DNA of 64,000 nucleotides from Pterobdella sp. o SKG-2022 (lineage: Eukaryota > Annelida > Clitellata > Hirudinida > Piscicolidae), in assembly GCA_964035795.1 (NCBI GenBank), contig OZ038323.1, forward strand, positions 2,562,744 to 2,626,743. Direction: 5' to 3'. The notes under the pieces are model-generated. The model had not been told where the DNA came from, did no database searches, and saw only the letters and a list, made by a program, of their open reading frames with translations. This document shows, piece by piece, positions 21,101 to 36,100 of the stretch; position 1 is the stretch's first letter; each line of letters starts with the position of its first letter. Both the position numbers and the translations under genes were made by a program.

Positions 21101-24100
21101 TTTCAATTTTCCCAAACCTCTGATGATTTGAAGTTCATAATACATGGAAAAAATGTTGAATCTCAGAATTTTAAGTTTGATTTTCAAATTATTCATGTTA
21201 TATAAGTTTAAAGTTCTATAAACTTCAGATATTCTAAAAGCTGAGCACGACTGATTGGCTGAAAACTCACAAAAAAAAACAGTGTTTCCATATAATTACG
21301 TCTAATTGAAAGTTTATGACAACTGAAATCAAAAAAATGACAGAAACCTTGACTCTTGTTTAAACATATTTTTGAATAACAACATTTTAAAAACAGAAAT
21401 ATTGTGAAGATTCTTTTGTTGAGACTCAAAACTACAGCTCAAGCATGAAGAATCACACAACAGCTCTGAAGCAATTTCTAATGAACAGCATTCAACCACA
21501 AATACAACACCACTCTTAACAGGTATTTAAGCTACTTTCCACAATAGTTGTTCAAGTCTGTTTGAGACAATTATTCAAATGTGCTTAGAGCATTTTATTT
21601 GTTTTTAGTTCCACTTTTGATGCTTGCTTTGTTGATGTGATGTTTGTTTCTTCAAAAAGGACCATATATTGCAAGTTAAAAATCAGGTTTATTGCCGATA
21701 ATAAAATTTTTCATCGAAAATATTCGGTTTTTAAAGTTTATTTATTCAAATAACAGATATAAAAGATAAAGAATTATTGAAAACCCCAAAATTCAATTGG
21801 TTTATTGTACTAAATCAGTAGAAAAATTTTTTAGACGTGCAACATATGTCTAAAAAACGCGAGATTTATTCCACCAAATTTAATATTTCTAAAAATTAAT
21901 TTAAAAGATTTGAAATATTTCATTTTAGTCAATGTGTCAACTGAGAAAAATAAATTTTTGAACGTTCTGAAGTTGCTAGGTAAAAAATTTTAAATTAATT
22001 CATTCCAACAGCAGATTATTAAATATGTTTTGATTTCATGCTTTATTTTTTGATTTTTTCATATTCCGAAGGCTTTTATCAAACTTCAAAGATATTTTGT
22101 TTCATACTTTTTAGAGTTCACAGAGTTATTTCGCTTTTAAAAATTTTTGCGAGATAAATATTATTGAATGGATTGTAGTTCAACTGAGTGTGCTAGCAAA
22201 AGAAATAAGCCTATATTGAAATCTATAAAATTTTTCATTCTGGAAAAAAACTCAAGAAACAAATAGTGGTCAAAAATCTCTAAAAATCGAAGGTCCAGTA
22301 ATATATCCGCAAATTATTCAGGTTGATGTCAGCGTAGATTTATCAAAATTGGTTACACTTCGATGGATACTTCTTCCACAAATTACACCTAATTTCTGAT
22401 AAGAATCGCCATTAAAATTATATTTGGTTCCCACTATGCAAATATCTTTCGAAATCTCTGCGGATAAAAATGGTTGGCAAAAAATTAAATTTTGTAAACT
22501 AGAAAAAATGACGAATTGTTACTATTGCCAGTTTTATATATTTATTCGTTTTGCTTAAAAGGCTTAAACAGGATAGATTCAAACATAGACTTAAATATAA
22601 AAATACCCACTCAGCATACATGCATCAAATTGAATTTTTCATATTAAATAAAACGAAAAATTTTCATTTAAATAATAGCATCGACTCATAAAAGCTTATA
22701 CTTTGATTGCGCCATCAAAAAAATTATTAGTGCCATGCATTTAACTTAAATTTGTTCTGACGTGGTATACTGTATATGAAGTTTATGCAGTGATTTGGGA
22801 TATATTTGTTTTTTTAATGAATACCACCAAAATACATCTTGATATACTAAATACATAAAATTAAATATCAAAATAATATTGTGCCTAAAAACCATAAATG
22901 GTCAACCCTTGCAATTCTCAACAAAAGCGTTTAAATATCGTAAATATTGAGAAAAAATCAACATACACTAGAGTTTTCAGATAGGGTTTTTAATATCGAA
23001 AATTAGTTTCTTTAAATAAATAGTATCTGTAAATTTTCTTTTTTAAAAAATAAAACGAAAAACTATTAGAAAAAAAATGCATATAATGTCTCTAAAACAA
23101 AATTCAACACAACATATTATACAAAAAAACACAAATTTTCAACTCAACATCGTTAATATGACTGATTGCAATTCCAAATTATTTGCAAAGAAGCTGCGTG
23201 TACTCAACAGTGGAACCAGAACGGTATGAGGTGTTAGCTTCAAGATTATTTGGATGCGACCCAATAAATAACCATTAAGTATAATTATTTTAATAATAGT
23301 ATATATATATATATATATATAATAGTATATATGAATAAAAATAATAAAGTATTAGTGATGGTTTGAAGTAAAATTATTGTTGTTGTCAAACAATGAAAAA
23401 TTTTAAAACGTGAGTTAAAAGAATTGTTTTTTGGAATTATTTTAAATAAAAAATATATTGAAACTTAAATCAAGAAATTAAAAAAACATTAATTTGGACA
23501 AAAGGGAGCACTTCTTGACAAGTTTTCAAATAGAATGGATGCTCCATAAAATTTTAAATAAACTTTCAAAAAAGTAAAAACAAAATTTCATTATATTGCT
23601 TTCTAGCAACAAAAGAATTTTCAAATTACTATTTCCAACTAAAATAATTACTCATTACTTCAAAGCGTTGTTTTATTAGGCGATTTTGGATTGTAGTGGT
23701 GAAATGCAATTCGGCAAAATGCTTCCAAGTAACTTAACTTCAATTATGTTTTAAAATAAAACCTTTAATGACCACTTTTTTTACATTTAACATTTATTTT
23801 CACTGAAGCATGTAGTATTGAAAACTTCCTCTTTCCTATGCAGAGAAAGTACAAAAACCGCCAATATGTGATTTTTCCTATTAAGTCATGCAAAAATAAC
23901 TCCAACTTATCAGGTAAAACAAAGTTAAAAAAGCATTAATTTAAAATAACCAAAAAATTTCGGTTTTATACAGAAGTTTTTTTTTAATTTTGTTGAACAG
24001 GTCCAGGCTCTGTGAACAGCAGATGAACATTGGCAAGATGGGTTGTAATCAGATTGAGCACTCAAACGAAATAAAATTTTTACTATCACAATGAGGGGTC

Positions 24101-27100
24101 TTCATAAAAGTTGATGATTAAGCAGTTTGAATATTTGGAACAGCTTTTGTCGACTTGAGTTTTCTGGTATACTAACAGTAGCAAAGTTTTTTTAGTCAAA
24201 AAGTTCTCAACATTTATACTTACTTTAGAGAAAAAAAAATACGATTCAACATCAAAGATTTTTAAAAAAATTGTGCAAAATGAATATACAAGTTATCTTT
24301 GTCTATTTATCGTGTTCTTATGGCTGCTTTGAGGTTGTCTTTAGTGACGTATCACTGCAGTAAACGACTATTTCATGCCATGTTTGAGCTGAATGCATAA
24401 CTTAAAAAAACCTCAATAAATTATCTTTTAGAATTTTTATGCATTTCGGCAAAATAGCGTTTATAGAGCAGTTGGGGTAGAACCATAAATGTATCATTGA
24501 AAGCATTTTGGAAGCCTACTATGCTTCACGTCTTATTTCTAACAGGGTTTAAGAGTAGAACCGCTGACTGCTAACTTGTCGCCGAAGTAATTAGAGTCAT
24601 AAAACTAGGATTTCATGCAGTTATTGCATGAATTGTGATTTTGTTTACATTATTCAACATAATTAATGTTATTTTAAAAGTTTTGTATATATCATATATA
24701 TGAAATATTTATAAAGTTATATGTATGATTTTGAAATTCAAAAAAAATGCTCAAAATGATTTCTTCAGAATTAAATTTTCAAATATTTAAAATATATTAA
24801 TAAAAAAAACAAAAAAAACGTAACAAAAGAACTAGTAGAAAAACTTCTTTGGATTAAGTTAAGAAAACTAATCAGAAATTTTGGAGAAACTCTTTACAAA
24901 TCAAATAGATTAATAACGAAAAAAATAAACTATGAAGTTTTTTTTTAATAAAAGCTTTTGTTTCGACTAAGACATCATTATGTACAATTAACTCTGGACC
25001 ATTGATTGAAGCTACATGTGAGAGACAGAAGACGTTTAAAGCATGCAACTAAAAAAGGTTGGCAAAAATAAAAAGTTTGTAAGAATTTATCATTAATTTA
25101 ATTTTTTTTTCCTGTTGAACTTCAAATTTATTCAACCGTCAAATTTAAAAATAAACAAAATTGTTTGAATTGTTTGTAATAACCAAAATTAAAAGGTTTC
25201 TTCTAATTTTCATGAACTTGCGAGAGTACCTAGCACACTACAAGCATTTCCTCTCTGAATGGCCATACTTATAGCTTGAAGTAGGAAGGAGGTTGATCGC
25301 GGTTCTCCTGTTTCTTGAGCTATTTTTTTCTCAATCTCTCATTTCAATTTCAGTCCATTTGGACTCAAAGAACCAAAAGTTTCAACTCCGATTGATATAA
25401 CCTCATAATCCGCTGAAAGGTTGCGATATTTTGTCAGCTTAGCTGTCTCCGCGTTTTCAGCTACTTTTCCTGGAATAGCTGAAGAAATTTGTATGTGGCT
25501 GGGGGCGATAGTGTCACTACAAGTGAAATTCCACACCATAGTACTACCATTTTTCCAAGGGTAAATTGTCATCTCATCTGGACGTTTTCCATCAGAGAGA
25601 GATACACCATTTGGTTCAAGAATCGAAGGTAATATTAAATTATAATATTATTTTTATAATATTTAAAAAATTATATTTTCATTATTCATTCTAATTAAAA
25701 CTATGCAGTAGCACTTAAAAATACACGTCTCTGAGAAAAGTTCCACTTGGAACATTCAAAACCTCACCTTTACGACACACATAATCTCCGGGCGAGAAGA
25801 GTACAGTTTTGAGTTTGAGCACTAAATCCTTCAAAAACCCTTCTTCTGTATGCTGGAAAATCTCTACCCTCTTCAACGTGTCCAAGTGAACGTGGAGGGC
25901 TATTTCAGATCTGGTTTAAGGATGGGTTTTGAGTGAAAATTAAGTGGTTGTTTTAACTTTATCATGAGTTTTAAAACAGTTTTTTGAATTTTTTAAAAAT
26001 CTTTTTTTATTTGAATTTTATTGTTGTAATTTTTCTCCAATTTTAAGTTTTTAACCACGTAGAACTGCTTAAAAAGGTTTTTCATTGATGTTTTCAACGG
26101 CAAGTTTTAAGTTCTTTTTGAATTTTACTTTTCATCATGCATTGATTTTTCACGTCACATCATGCTAGGAATGATATACGCATTATAACCTTAAAAATCC
26201 AAATCAATAAATTTGCTTGTCTTTTGATTTGAGCGTTAAAATAACAATGAAAGCTATCGAAGCAGTTCCTATTTGAAAATCAAGTGCAGTTCAGAATGGT
26301 AACTTTAAAGATTCTAAATGGCTGGGAGCGAAAAGACTCGAGAAAATATTTTCTGCAAACCACCAAAATTATTATTTCTCTCCATAGGTTTCAATTAAAA
26401 ACAAGAAGTTAGTTTTTCTAATTTATGCGTTTAAATTTTAAAATTAAAACATAATTAGGTCATAAATAACATTATTGGCTCAGAAAAACAACAAAAATTG
26501 GCATTAAAGACCGAAACACCCAAAAATATTCACCAATCCACCTCCTAAGCACCGCAGCTCACCGCAGGCTATCAGGCAGCAAATCCAATGTGGAGTTCTC
26601 GTTCAACACTCCCTGTCCCATATAGGAGCCAAGCCACAAGTTATCATGCCACCTTATCACCTTGTCTTGCACTGCGGGAGGTACCCTTCTTAACCGCATG
26701 TAGTTTTTTACGTTATCCAAACGACCTGTGGTTGGGAAGATTATCGATAAACTAATAGATTAGAGATGAGTTAATGCGTTGAGTCGGTCATACGAATATT
26801 TGGGTTATAATAGAAATTGTCTTATTCTTTTAAAAGAAATTTTTAGAAAATTTAAAATTTAAAATCTCTTTTAATGAATTTTTTCATGCATCGTTTAAAA
26901 TGATTGTGAGTCTATTGTATGGAATAAATTCTATTTATCAATAAGATAAGATCGATGTTCTCATTTGAAACGCCATATGTTGGAAATAAAATAAAGAATC
27001 CAGGTTTGAATTTTTTTACACGTTTTAAAAAACTCAATAAAAAAAAGGTTGATTAATAAATTGTAGTTTTACATGTAGCGTAGCAGAAATATTTGAACAA

Positions 27101-30100
27101 AAAAGCACCAAACTTTTCACATTTTTGAATCATACTTCATCTTTGAAGCTCTATAAAACATTTTATGATGGTTCTTATGTTAATCTAAAACCTGAAGACA
27201 TAAATCTTTTTTCAAAAAAAATGTATGAAGATGATAAACTAACGCAAAGTCTGGAACTTCATTAACTATTCCACAAAGTTTGGCAACATTTTATTTAAAT
27301 TTTTTGAAATTCACTAATATGTATTCATAAATTTTTTGTAGAAACATTGGGCTTCACAAAAACACTGAACGACACAAGATTATTATTAAGATCAAACCAA
27401 AAATGCAAAAAAATTAATATATTTCATAAAAACAGAAAACACAGTTTGGATAGCGGGAAAGTTGAATATTTGGGTTATTTATCCTGAACAAACAGGTCAG
27501 TCCTGATCTGAAGAGTTTCCTTGCTACAATTTTATAGGTAAATATTGATAAAAACGTTCATTTATTGGAATTTCGTTTGTTTTTGAGATCACGTCATTAT
27601 ATTATATTTACAATTGTGCGCAGATGTTTGAAGCAAGAGTTTTAAATTTTTGTTTAAACATCCATGAAAAGAATTTAATTTTTTTCTGTTTTGTTTCAAA
27701 GATTTTTATTTCTAGAGTAAACATACTCTGTACTCAACAAATAAATTGTATGTTTTAATTAGAGCTTATCTTTGCAAACCTCCGAGTTATTTTTATGTTC
27801 ATAATTACCTATCTAACTAGATTATTTATAATACTAACGCGAGGAACTAGGGCTAATTTAAAATCGTTTCCAAATTTTCCAAAGAATATTGACTTTTAAT
27901 GAACAATGTGAAGCTTTTATTGTTATTCTTAAGGTGGGTTATGAGCTTTAAATGATCATTTCTAAGTTTTAAAACGATTTTAAATCTATAAAATGTACAT
28001 TATTTTAAAATTGTCTCAAAAAAAAGTTGTTGTTGGAAAATAATTTAATGTTTAGAATATATTTCCGTATTGTCAAATAAGAAAATTTGAAAATGCACAA
28101 AACATTGCAGGGCTAGAACTCAAATTTGCTAATTCTAGAGAGTAAATTTGATAGGAAGTCTATTTTAAAAGATATTTTTGTTTACAAAAACAAATAAAAC
28201 TAAAACTAAAAGAGGATTGAAGTATCATAAAACAAGTTTTAAATAATAAACTATGTTTAAATACAAATAAATTCGCATGAAGTTGAAGTAATCAAATAAA
28301 TTTATATCATATTTATGAAAATTAATTTTATATCCTAAATTAAGTACCTCAATACAGAAAAAACTTATCTACACACGAAAAATGAAAATTCATTCAAAAT
28401 AAACCTTTTTTGCCAAAAAAAAAGTTTATCTCAATTAACCAATTCTCTATTTTAAAATTTATATGAAAATAAATGTATGAAATAGGCATAAATTTAATAT
28501 ATACTTGATATAAAATAACTTAATATTCAGACAACGGATGGAACGAACGTTCTAGCAATTTCCCCTTGAATGTTTTATCGAAAAACTCAGAAAAAGTAAA
28601 AAATACTAAAATTGCATTATAACGCTATAACTCAGAACAAAAGCAACACAAAAGAAAGTGAAAATAAACTCAAATTATCCTTTAATGGATCTCCTAAAGA
28701 CATTGATGCATCAATGAATCTCGTTTTTTCTGAATCTTTTCGCTTTTTTATACTCCATTAAAACAATCAAATTGGTTGAAATATGTGTAGAAACTTTCAA
28801 GTTTGTATGCTTAATAATGAGAGTTCAAACTTACGAAAAGCTTCGTATTATTATTCAGTTTATAAAAGTGTTTGATTCAAATCGTTTTTGAAATATGTCT
28901 AATTAAATTAATTTAAAATTAAAACTCGTTAAAAAGAAGTCAGCAATTGAATGTTATATTTAGAAAATAGACACAAGCCAAAAATTACTAATAAACATAG
29001 CGATATGCAGTTAACAGCTATTTCGATGATAAACTCATAAAGATTAAAACTTTTCTCTGAATTAATGTATCAAAACTTTCTCTATTCGAAGTTTAATTAA
29101 ACAGCAAAAAATTACTTTTGCATCTCACCGATTGGACTCGTGGTTTTTGTATGAAGTAAATTTGCTCATTAAAATTGAAACTGGAATTTTTTTTGCTATC
29201 ATACCATGGAAAAAATTTGAATAAATTAATTCGAAAAATAATGAGTTTTTATAAATAAAAAAACAATTTAATTTTGAAACAGTTGAAAATTTGAAAATAT
29301 ATATAACAGAGTAAGAGATTAAAGAAATATAATACCTCTAGTATTGAATATGACTAAAAAAAATAACTAAAATTGAAATCCAAATAAAACATGATAGCCA
29401 TTTAAAAAAGAACAAAAAAATTATCCAAATACAAATTGAAAATTTATAAAAACTCCAAATTGAATCAAAAAAAAACTCATGTGGACTTGGAATCGCTGAA
29501 GCAAAATCAAAATGTTGAGATAAAAAAACTAAACATCGTAGGAACATTTGTGCATGCTAAAAAAATTTCAACCAAAAATTATTGAAAAATTTAAAAAAAG
29601 CTTTATAATTAAACAAAAACAAAACAAAAACATAAAAATGCAAATTTTTAAAATAATGAAATAAACTATAATATTAATAATGAAAAAAATGATATATAAA
29701 AATCATAACAACAAGAATAAAATCATAATAACATAGGAAAATATCATAATAACAGAATAATATCATAATAACATAGGAAAATATCATAAAGACAGAAAAA
29801 AGTCATAACAACATAAAAAAATATCAAAAAAAGTTACTTTGGAAATCCTTCCTTGCAGCAGAGACGTTGGTGACGATGAAAGACACGTGACCCAGAATAG
29901 CAGCTATCAACAGCAGCCCCATCACTAGCTGAACTATGGCGAAGATAAGGTTTGCCCTAGTCGATGATAAAGATGAAATGGAAGACGAAGAGTGGAATGA
30001 GTATGAGGATGATGGTAATGATGTTGATCGTAGCTTGATAGAACTGCGATAAAAGGATTGTAGATAAAAGTAGAAATGGTCTTCATGGCGCTTGCTGTTT

Positions 30101-33100
30101 TTATTATTTAGCTTGTTTTTGTTTATGTTTTGGTTATTGTTGTTGTTATTCTTATTGTTGTTTTTATTCAGTTTATTATTATAACTGTTATTATTTTTAT
30201 ACTTATTTTTGTTATTATTATTCATGTAATTATCACTGTTATGGTCTGTTGGTCCATGCTTCCTAGGCATGTCGCCAGTGTAGTTCTGCGGACCACTCAA
30301 ATACTCCATTGCGCCTTTTTGAAGGGCTTTGACCCTCGCAATATTTTTATAACTTTTCTTTTTTTTGTCTTTTAGAACCGGTTTTTTGGAGTTTGAAAAA
30401 CGCACCGTATTAGTTGTTTTGGTCGAGAAGTCTTCGTTTTTCATTGTGGCATTTGTCGATGGAAACCCAGTTCCATCACGTCTTTTTGAAACATTACGAA
30501 CGGAAGACGTCTTAGTTGCTTGGAGCTTGTTGTAAGATTTTTTGGTAGAAAAAACTGGAATGTTTGAATTGAAAAAATTAACGAAGGTTGAAGCGGTTTG
30601 AAGCAACTTTTTGTCGACATAAATCACGTTTTGAAGAGAATTTTTGTCTTTTAAAATTTCTTTATTTTGGCTATTTACAATTTTTTTCTTATATTTAGTA
30701 TTTTTTCTAATGTTCTGAATCTTACTAGCATCAAAATCATTAGAATTATCGTGATGAGAGTTTTTTACAGAATTGTGATGGAGGTGGCGATAAGCATTTT
30801 TTGCTTCCTTAGTAACCAGATGACCGTGAGAATCAGGATCGTTATGAAGAAGGGTATCGTGATTTTTAAAAGAAAATTCATTTTTATCGTCAAGTTCTTC
30901 ATAACCATTTTTTTCGAACAGTTTATCTGTGTTCACGATTGGTTGGTTAAAATCCTCGTTATCAATAACTGTTTGAGAAATATCCCTGAAGGAAGAATTC
31001 AACTCATTTTCGTTAGCTAGAGTGTAATCGCTTATAATAACTGTAAGACATGTGTTCCAATGGAAAATGACGACAACATAATGCAGCAAAACGATTGTTC
31101 GAAGAAGGTTTGGCCAGTTCGTGTGGCGTTCCGTGCTGTCCAAGAAGTCCCAGAACCTACGAAGATTTGAACATGCTTTATTGTGCTGGTGCATATCAAA
31201 TTATGGGTGCTATACATATGATAACTATTTTCAAGAGCTTTCCACGAATGGTAAAAACATTTATAATAGTGTTGAAATATTAATGTATTTTTTCATGTTT
31301 TTAAAATGTTTTATCAATCAAAGTTGGATTATAGACAAATAAGGTTCAGTGCGTTTTAAGCATATAGAACGGTTTTGATAGATGATGACAGTGAGTTCAC
31401 AGACTCAAATTGCAAAAAATATAAAGACCCCGATCGATGTTGTTTTGAGCATGATGAGAACCCTATTGATTATAATTAAAATTTGATTGAGTTTCTGTCA
31501 GACTTATCGACCTAGTCTTTCAAGACCAACAGCTTCTTTCAAAATCAATAGGGCCATGAAAACTGAACCATGCTGAAACCTAGATGAAAATAACTTTTTC
31601 TTATGCTTCTAATTATGCGCATATAATCCTGTAATACCACTTGAAGCCTAGAAATTATAGTTTTTGACGCGAGATTTGAATGCAAAAGAACCAAATTGAT
31701 TTCTCAAAAGTACATTTTTGCTTTTTTGTTGTGGGCTATTATTCATTGTTATTTTCACTAAATATTTTATTTTTTATTTTGAAAAGTGTTTCTGTTTTAG
31801 CTTTTACAAACTCATCACTATGCTTCCAGACCATTTCCAACCACCTTCGTGTTATTGTGGTTTTTTAAATTAATCTTTGCTTTTTAAATTTATTTATAAT
31901 TTTATTTATAATTATCAATCCACTATAATTAAAATTATTATGATGCTTTTTTCAATACTAATAACCATCAATTTTTCTTATTGAAAACAAAATAATCTAG
32001 CTGTACTTATTCCTTTTTTATGGGTTTAAGTTATATTTCTGATTATCTTTACCTAATTCGCTCAAGTAAATTACTTGATTAACTTTTAATCAAGTCAAGC
32101 GTAAATTTTATTATATTAATCTACATGAGTTTTAAAAAGTATTTGATTTCTAGAATGACCCTTAGAAAGAGAATTTTTTGCTGTTTGGTTTAGGCTGAAA
32201 TATGAGATTTTATAATTATTTTGATGCAGTTTTTTTAAACTTATGCGAGTCCAATCGATTTTTTTTTCATTTTGGTAATTTCACGCTAAAACTTTAATTA
32301 CACCAGTGAAACAAAAACAGTTATAATTTTTGTTAAATACAACCTCCACACAGTTTTATAATTAGAAAATTCTATATTAACAATATGACAGCAAAGACAA
32401 AGCAATTTTTCAAAGGCTTTACTCGAAGTACGAAGCTTCTCATAAGCCAATCTCTCGTTTTCATGTACACGAACTTATCATAATAAATAAACAGAAAAAT
32501 ACCTATTTTTTGTTTAAAAGTTATAATTTATTGTATATTTCCAAGTGAAACTAATACTGAAAAACTATTAAGTTCTTCATTGCTTTCATGTATTCTTCAG
32601 TACAACTAAGAGTTGAGAAAATCTACGATTTCTTCTCATACCATCCATATATTTTCAAATCCAACAAATATTTAAACAAAACTATAAAAATTTTTCAGCT
32701 TCAATTTTGACATCAACCAAGCCGTGAAAGAATGCATGATAAATTTTGTCAGTGTCTTAATTACCTGCCAAAAGAATTTTTCAAGACACGTCAAGAATCT
32801 CCAACGCATTTTTTCAATACTTCTTACATTAAGTTAGAGCTGAACGATTGTGGAGACTTTTAATATCCGAGTGTTTATTGTTAATATCTGCTAAATGCGG
32901 CTTAAAAATTGAAATTCATACACTGACTGTTATATTTTTTCAAAGATTGAGCTCACAAAACAAAAAACTTTTATTACTTTTTACCAGTAGCAATTTCAAT
33001 TTTCGAAAAATTCAACTCCATCATAAACCATTAGTTTCCATTGCATATTAGAGACATCTTGAGTACTTTCTGATTGGAGTATTTCATCGTTTAATGATCT

Positions 33101-36100
33101 TTAAAATGTGGCAGTTTTCAAATACACTAATTGTTAAAAAAATAATTTCTGATAAATTCAACTTTATCATAAATCATTAAAAAGTTTAGTGTATTTGAAA
33201 AACAAATGTAAACAACCAAAATTCAAAGATTACAAAATCAAAAACCTTCGCATACATTTTTGTAGAGAAAACTAATATGGGTATCTCCCTTCACCCCCCT
33301 CTCCCCTTAATATGAATCTAACATATAAATGAGTTATTAATTAGCAAATGCTACTTATTATAAAAAGAAACAGAGTGGGAATTAATTAAATAATTCTGGG
33401 TTCCTCTTATATTGCTGGTAATTGATTAAGGCTTGCATGCTGTTTAAACATTCTTCTCATACTTCATTTTATTTCTCTTCTTCCAAGTTTACTCTATTCA
33501 ATTACTGTTACTCTCTTTAATGAAATTCTTCACAAATTTTAAAAAATTTTTGAAGTTTGTTTGGTTTTAAAAATTCATGAGAAGTCTATCCTGTTTTTGT
33601 CAAAGATTTTAATAATCAAACTTTTTTGGCGTTTGAAGGTTTTGGAATGTTTTTAATTTAATTTTATTTACAATTTCTGTAAATTTTTTGTTGAATCACA
33701 TGCTTAAAGATGTTTATGAATTATTGAAATATGAAAAACTCTCAAAAAAATTTGAAAAAGGATGCTTTTTAGCCACGATGCTGAGACCAAAATAAAATGC
33801 CACAGGCCTTTGCAGTTGAGTTACGTTTGTTGGTTAAATTAAATTGACACTGGAATAATTTGAGTTAATTTGAGCTAATCATTTGTAAAATACAACTAAG
33901 CTTAGTTAAATATAGCTGATAAAATTGAGTTAGTTAACTAAATTAATAAAAATGAATCTAGTTAGTTGGGCGCTTCTGCATGCACTTGCTTACTTTACTC
34001 ACCATGATAATCATATAAGATCAGCTTCAAAAAAGCTTTCTACTTTGAAAAACTTGGAAATATTTTTGAATATATTTTTTGAAGGCTATAGAAGTTAAAA
34101 ACACTCAAATACTTTAAAAAGAATTTTGAATTGCATTAACTTGTCTAAAAGTTTGTTGACTTTAACCCCGTGAGGTGGAGAGGTTCCTTAAATAAATACT
34201 GTGGCAATAATTTTGAAAAAATATAACAAAAACTATCATTCCTGTTAATTGAAATTTTTTGGTGAAAACATATATATCATATATAACAAAAGAATAAATT
34301 TTCTTGATTAAAAATAAACTCCACCTCAAAACATCTCGCAAGATTTCCATTCCCGATCTCCATTCCCGCCACAATGATCAAAGTACCTTAAATATACACT
34401 ATTCAGGTATTAACAACTGTAATGACACTTCAACTAAAGCTATTATTGCATTTAGTGTAATGAGAATAGCTCAAAAGTGTCGTTGCTTCGTTCACTTTTA
34501 ACATCGCAAGCTCTATTGCAGAGGCTGTTGTCATTAGACGTTTGTGCCTATTTTTTTTGCATCTGATGGCGAAGTACAGTCTGAAACAATGAAATATAAA
34601 ACAAACACAAATTATTTATTAAACTAAATCTATTGAACTTTTAGTAAGAAAATCTTCTTTTATAAACTAAATGGAGTTTTTGTTTCACATGCTTTTATAC
34701 ATTTCATACACAAAAAGTGACTATTTACGTAACTATATTTAATGCATTAATAACTTAATATATAAACTCGAGACATAAATATTTTTATATATTTGTTTAA
34801 TAGCCATTTATAAATATTTTATACATTCATACGTGTTTGATACATTTTCAAAATTTCTTTTAATCTACATGTCTTTTATATCTATATGTCTTTTAATCTA
34901 TTTGTGCACTCATAAACAGCGTAATGTTATTACACAGTGAACGATGCTAACATAATAAAAGCAGGGACTTTAAATTCAATTTTCATCAAATTTGAACAAA
35001 GAATTGAAATAAACTTTGGGATAATAACTTGTGTTTAATTTACCATTTCTGCTCGAAACACCAGAATATGGCAAACTTTACTGATCGCCTTATTTCAGTT
35101 AAAAAAATTCTGAACAAAACGAGGAATTGGAAAAACTATCTGAGACGATTACTGTCTGTAATTAAACTTCGTTTTTCATTCATGGGAAATTTACGTTGCT
35201 TTTAAGTTTTGGCTTTTTTAATTTTAAATTGTTAGCTAATTTTTCCTAGCTGCAGGCATTTATATTTTATTTTTGGATCATTTTTAGCATAGTTTCAAGC
35301 GATATATTTTAAAGAACTTATGTGAAATTTGAGCATTAGGTTATTAAATTTTTATATATGTTTAACAAGGAATGAATTAAGATAAAATAACAACTGTTGA
35401 TCTTGTTCGACTGTGGTATGACCTTGAAGATCATTTATTGCAATTTATTTACTTGATTTCAAGGCTTTTCGGACTTATCCACAGCTGAAAAGGTATTAAA
35501 AAAACAATTTAGCTGTTTTTTTTTGATGTTTTTTCAAAGATTTTTTCATAATTTTTTTTTTTTAAATAAATTCTTTTTGAGTTTTCTCCATCAACAACGT
35601 CTGTTTGCGACCATGTTTTTCTTAAGACAATTGGGTCTAGGTCGATGTACTTTATATCTTCCTTTAAAAATCATTATATCTAAAAAGCTGTTGTGTGAGG
35701 TATCAATTGCTTTTTTAAGTTTTTCATGAAGGGTTTTTCTGCATCTGCATCGTTCATAAAATGGCGCCAAACTTTCTTCAGCAGAGTGTGAGTAGGAGCT
35801 AGTCTAACATTTTAAGTCCTTCTGTGCTTGTTTCACTTTTTATCTTTTTGATACCCATGAAAGATCGTAGGTTTCTTACATGAGTAGTCAAAAATTGTAA
35901 TTTGGCTAGCATAGTTGTCATGTTGTGTTGTAAGGAGTAAATCACTTGGAACATTTTCTACTGGCTTTAGGTGTTTGATGAATCTTTTCATTGAAGTTTC
36001 TTTTTTAATTTTCATGATTTTTTGTTTATTTTTTGTGTCAAAAAAAAACTTTCTAAAAACCACTTGGAAAACTGACTGCAAAAAAATACTATTCGTTTTT

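Noticed and set aside
24000..24095. Possible plus-strand exon after ttgttgaacag ([20 protein letters not shown])
   Set aside because: It is antisense within a channel intron, has no partner exon or convincing donor, and is short enough to be chance.
30130..31342. Plus-strand open frames opposite channel exon 3
   Set aside because: Shadows of the long minus-strand coding exon.
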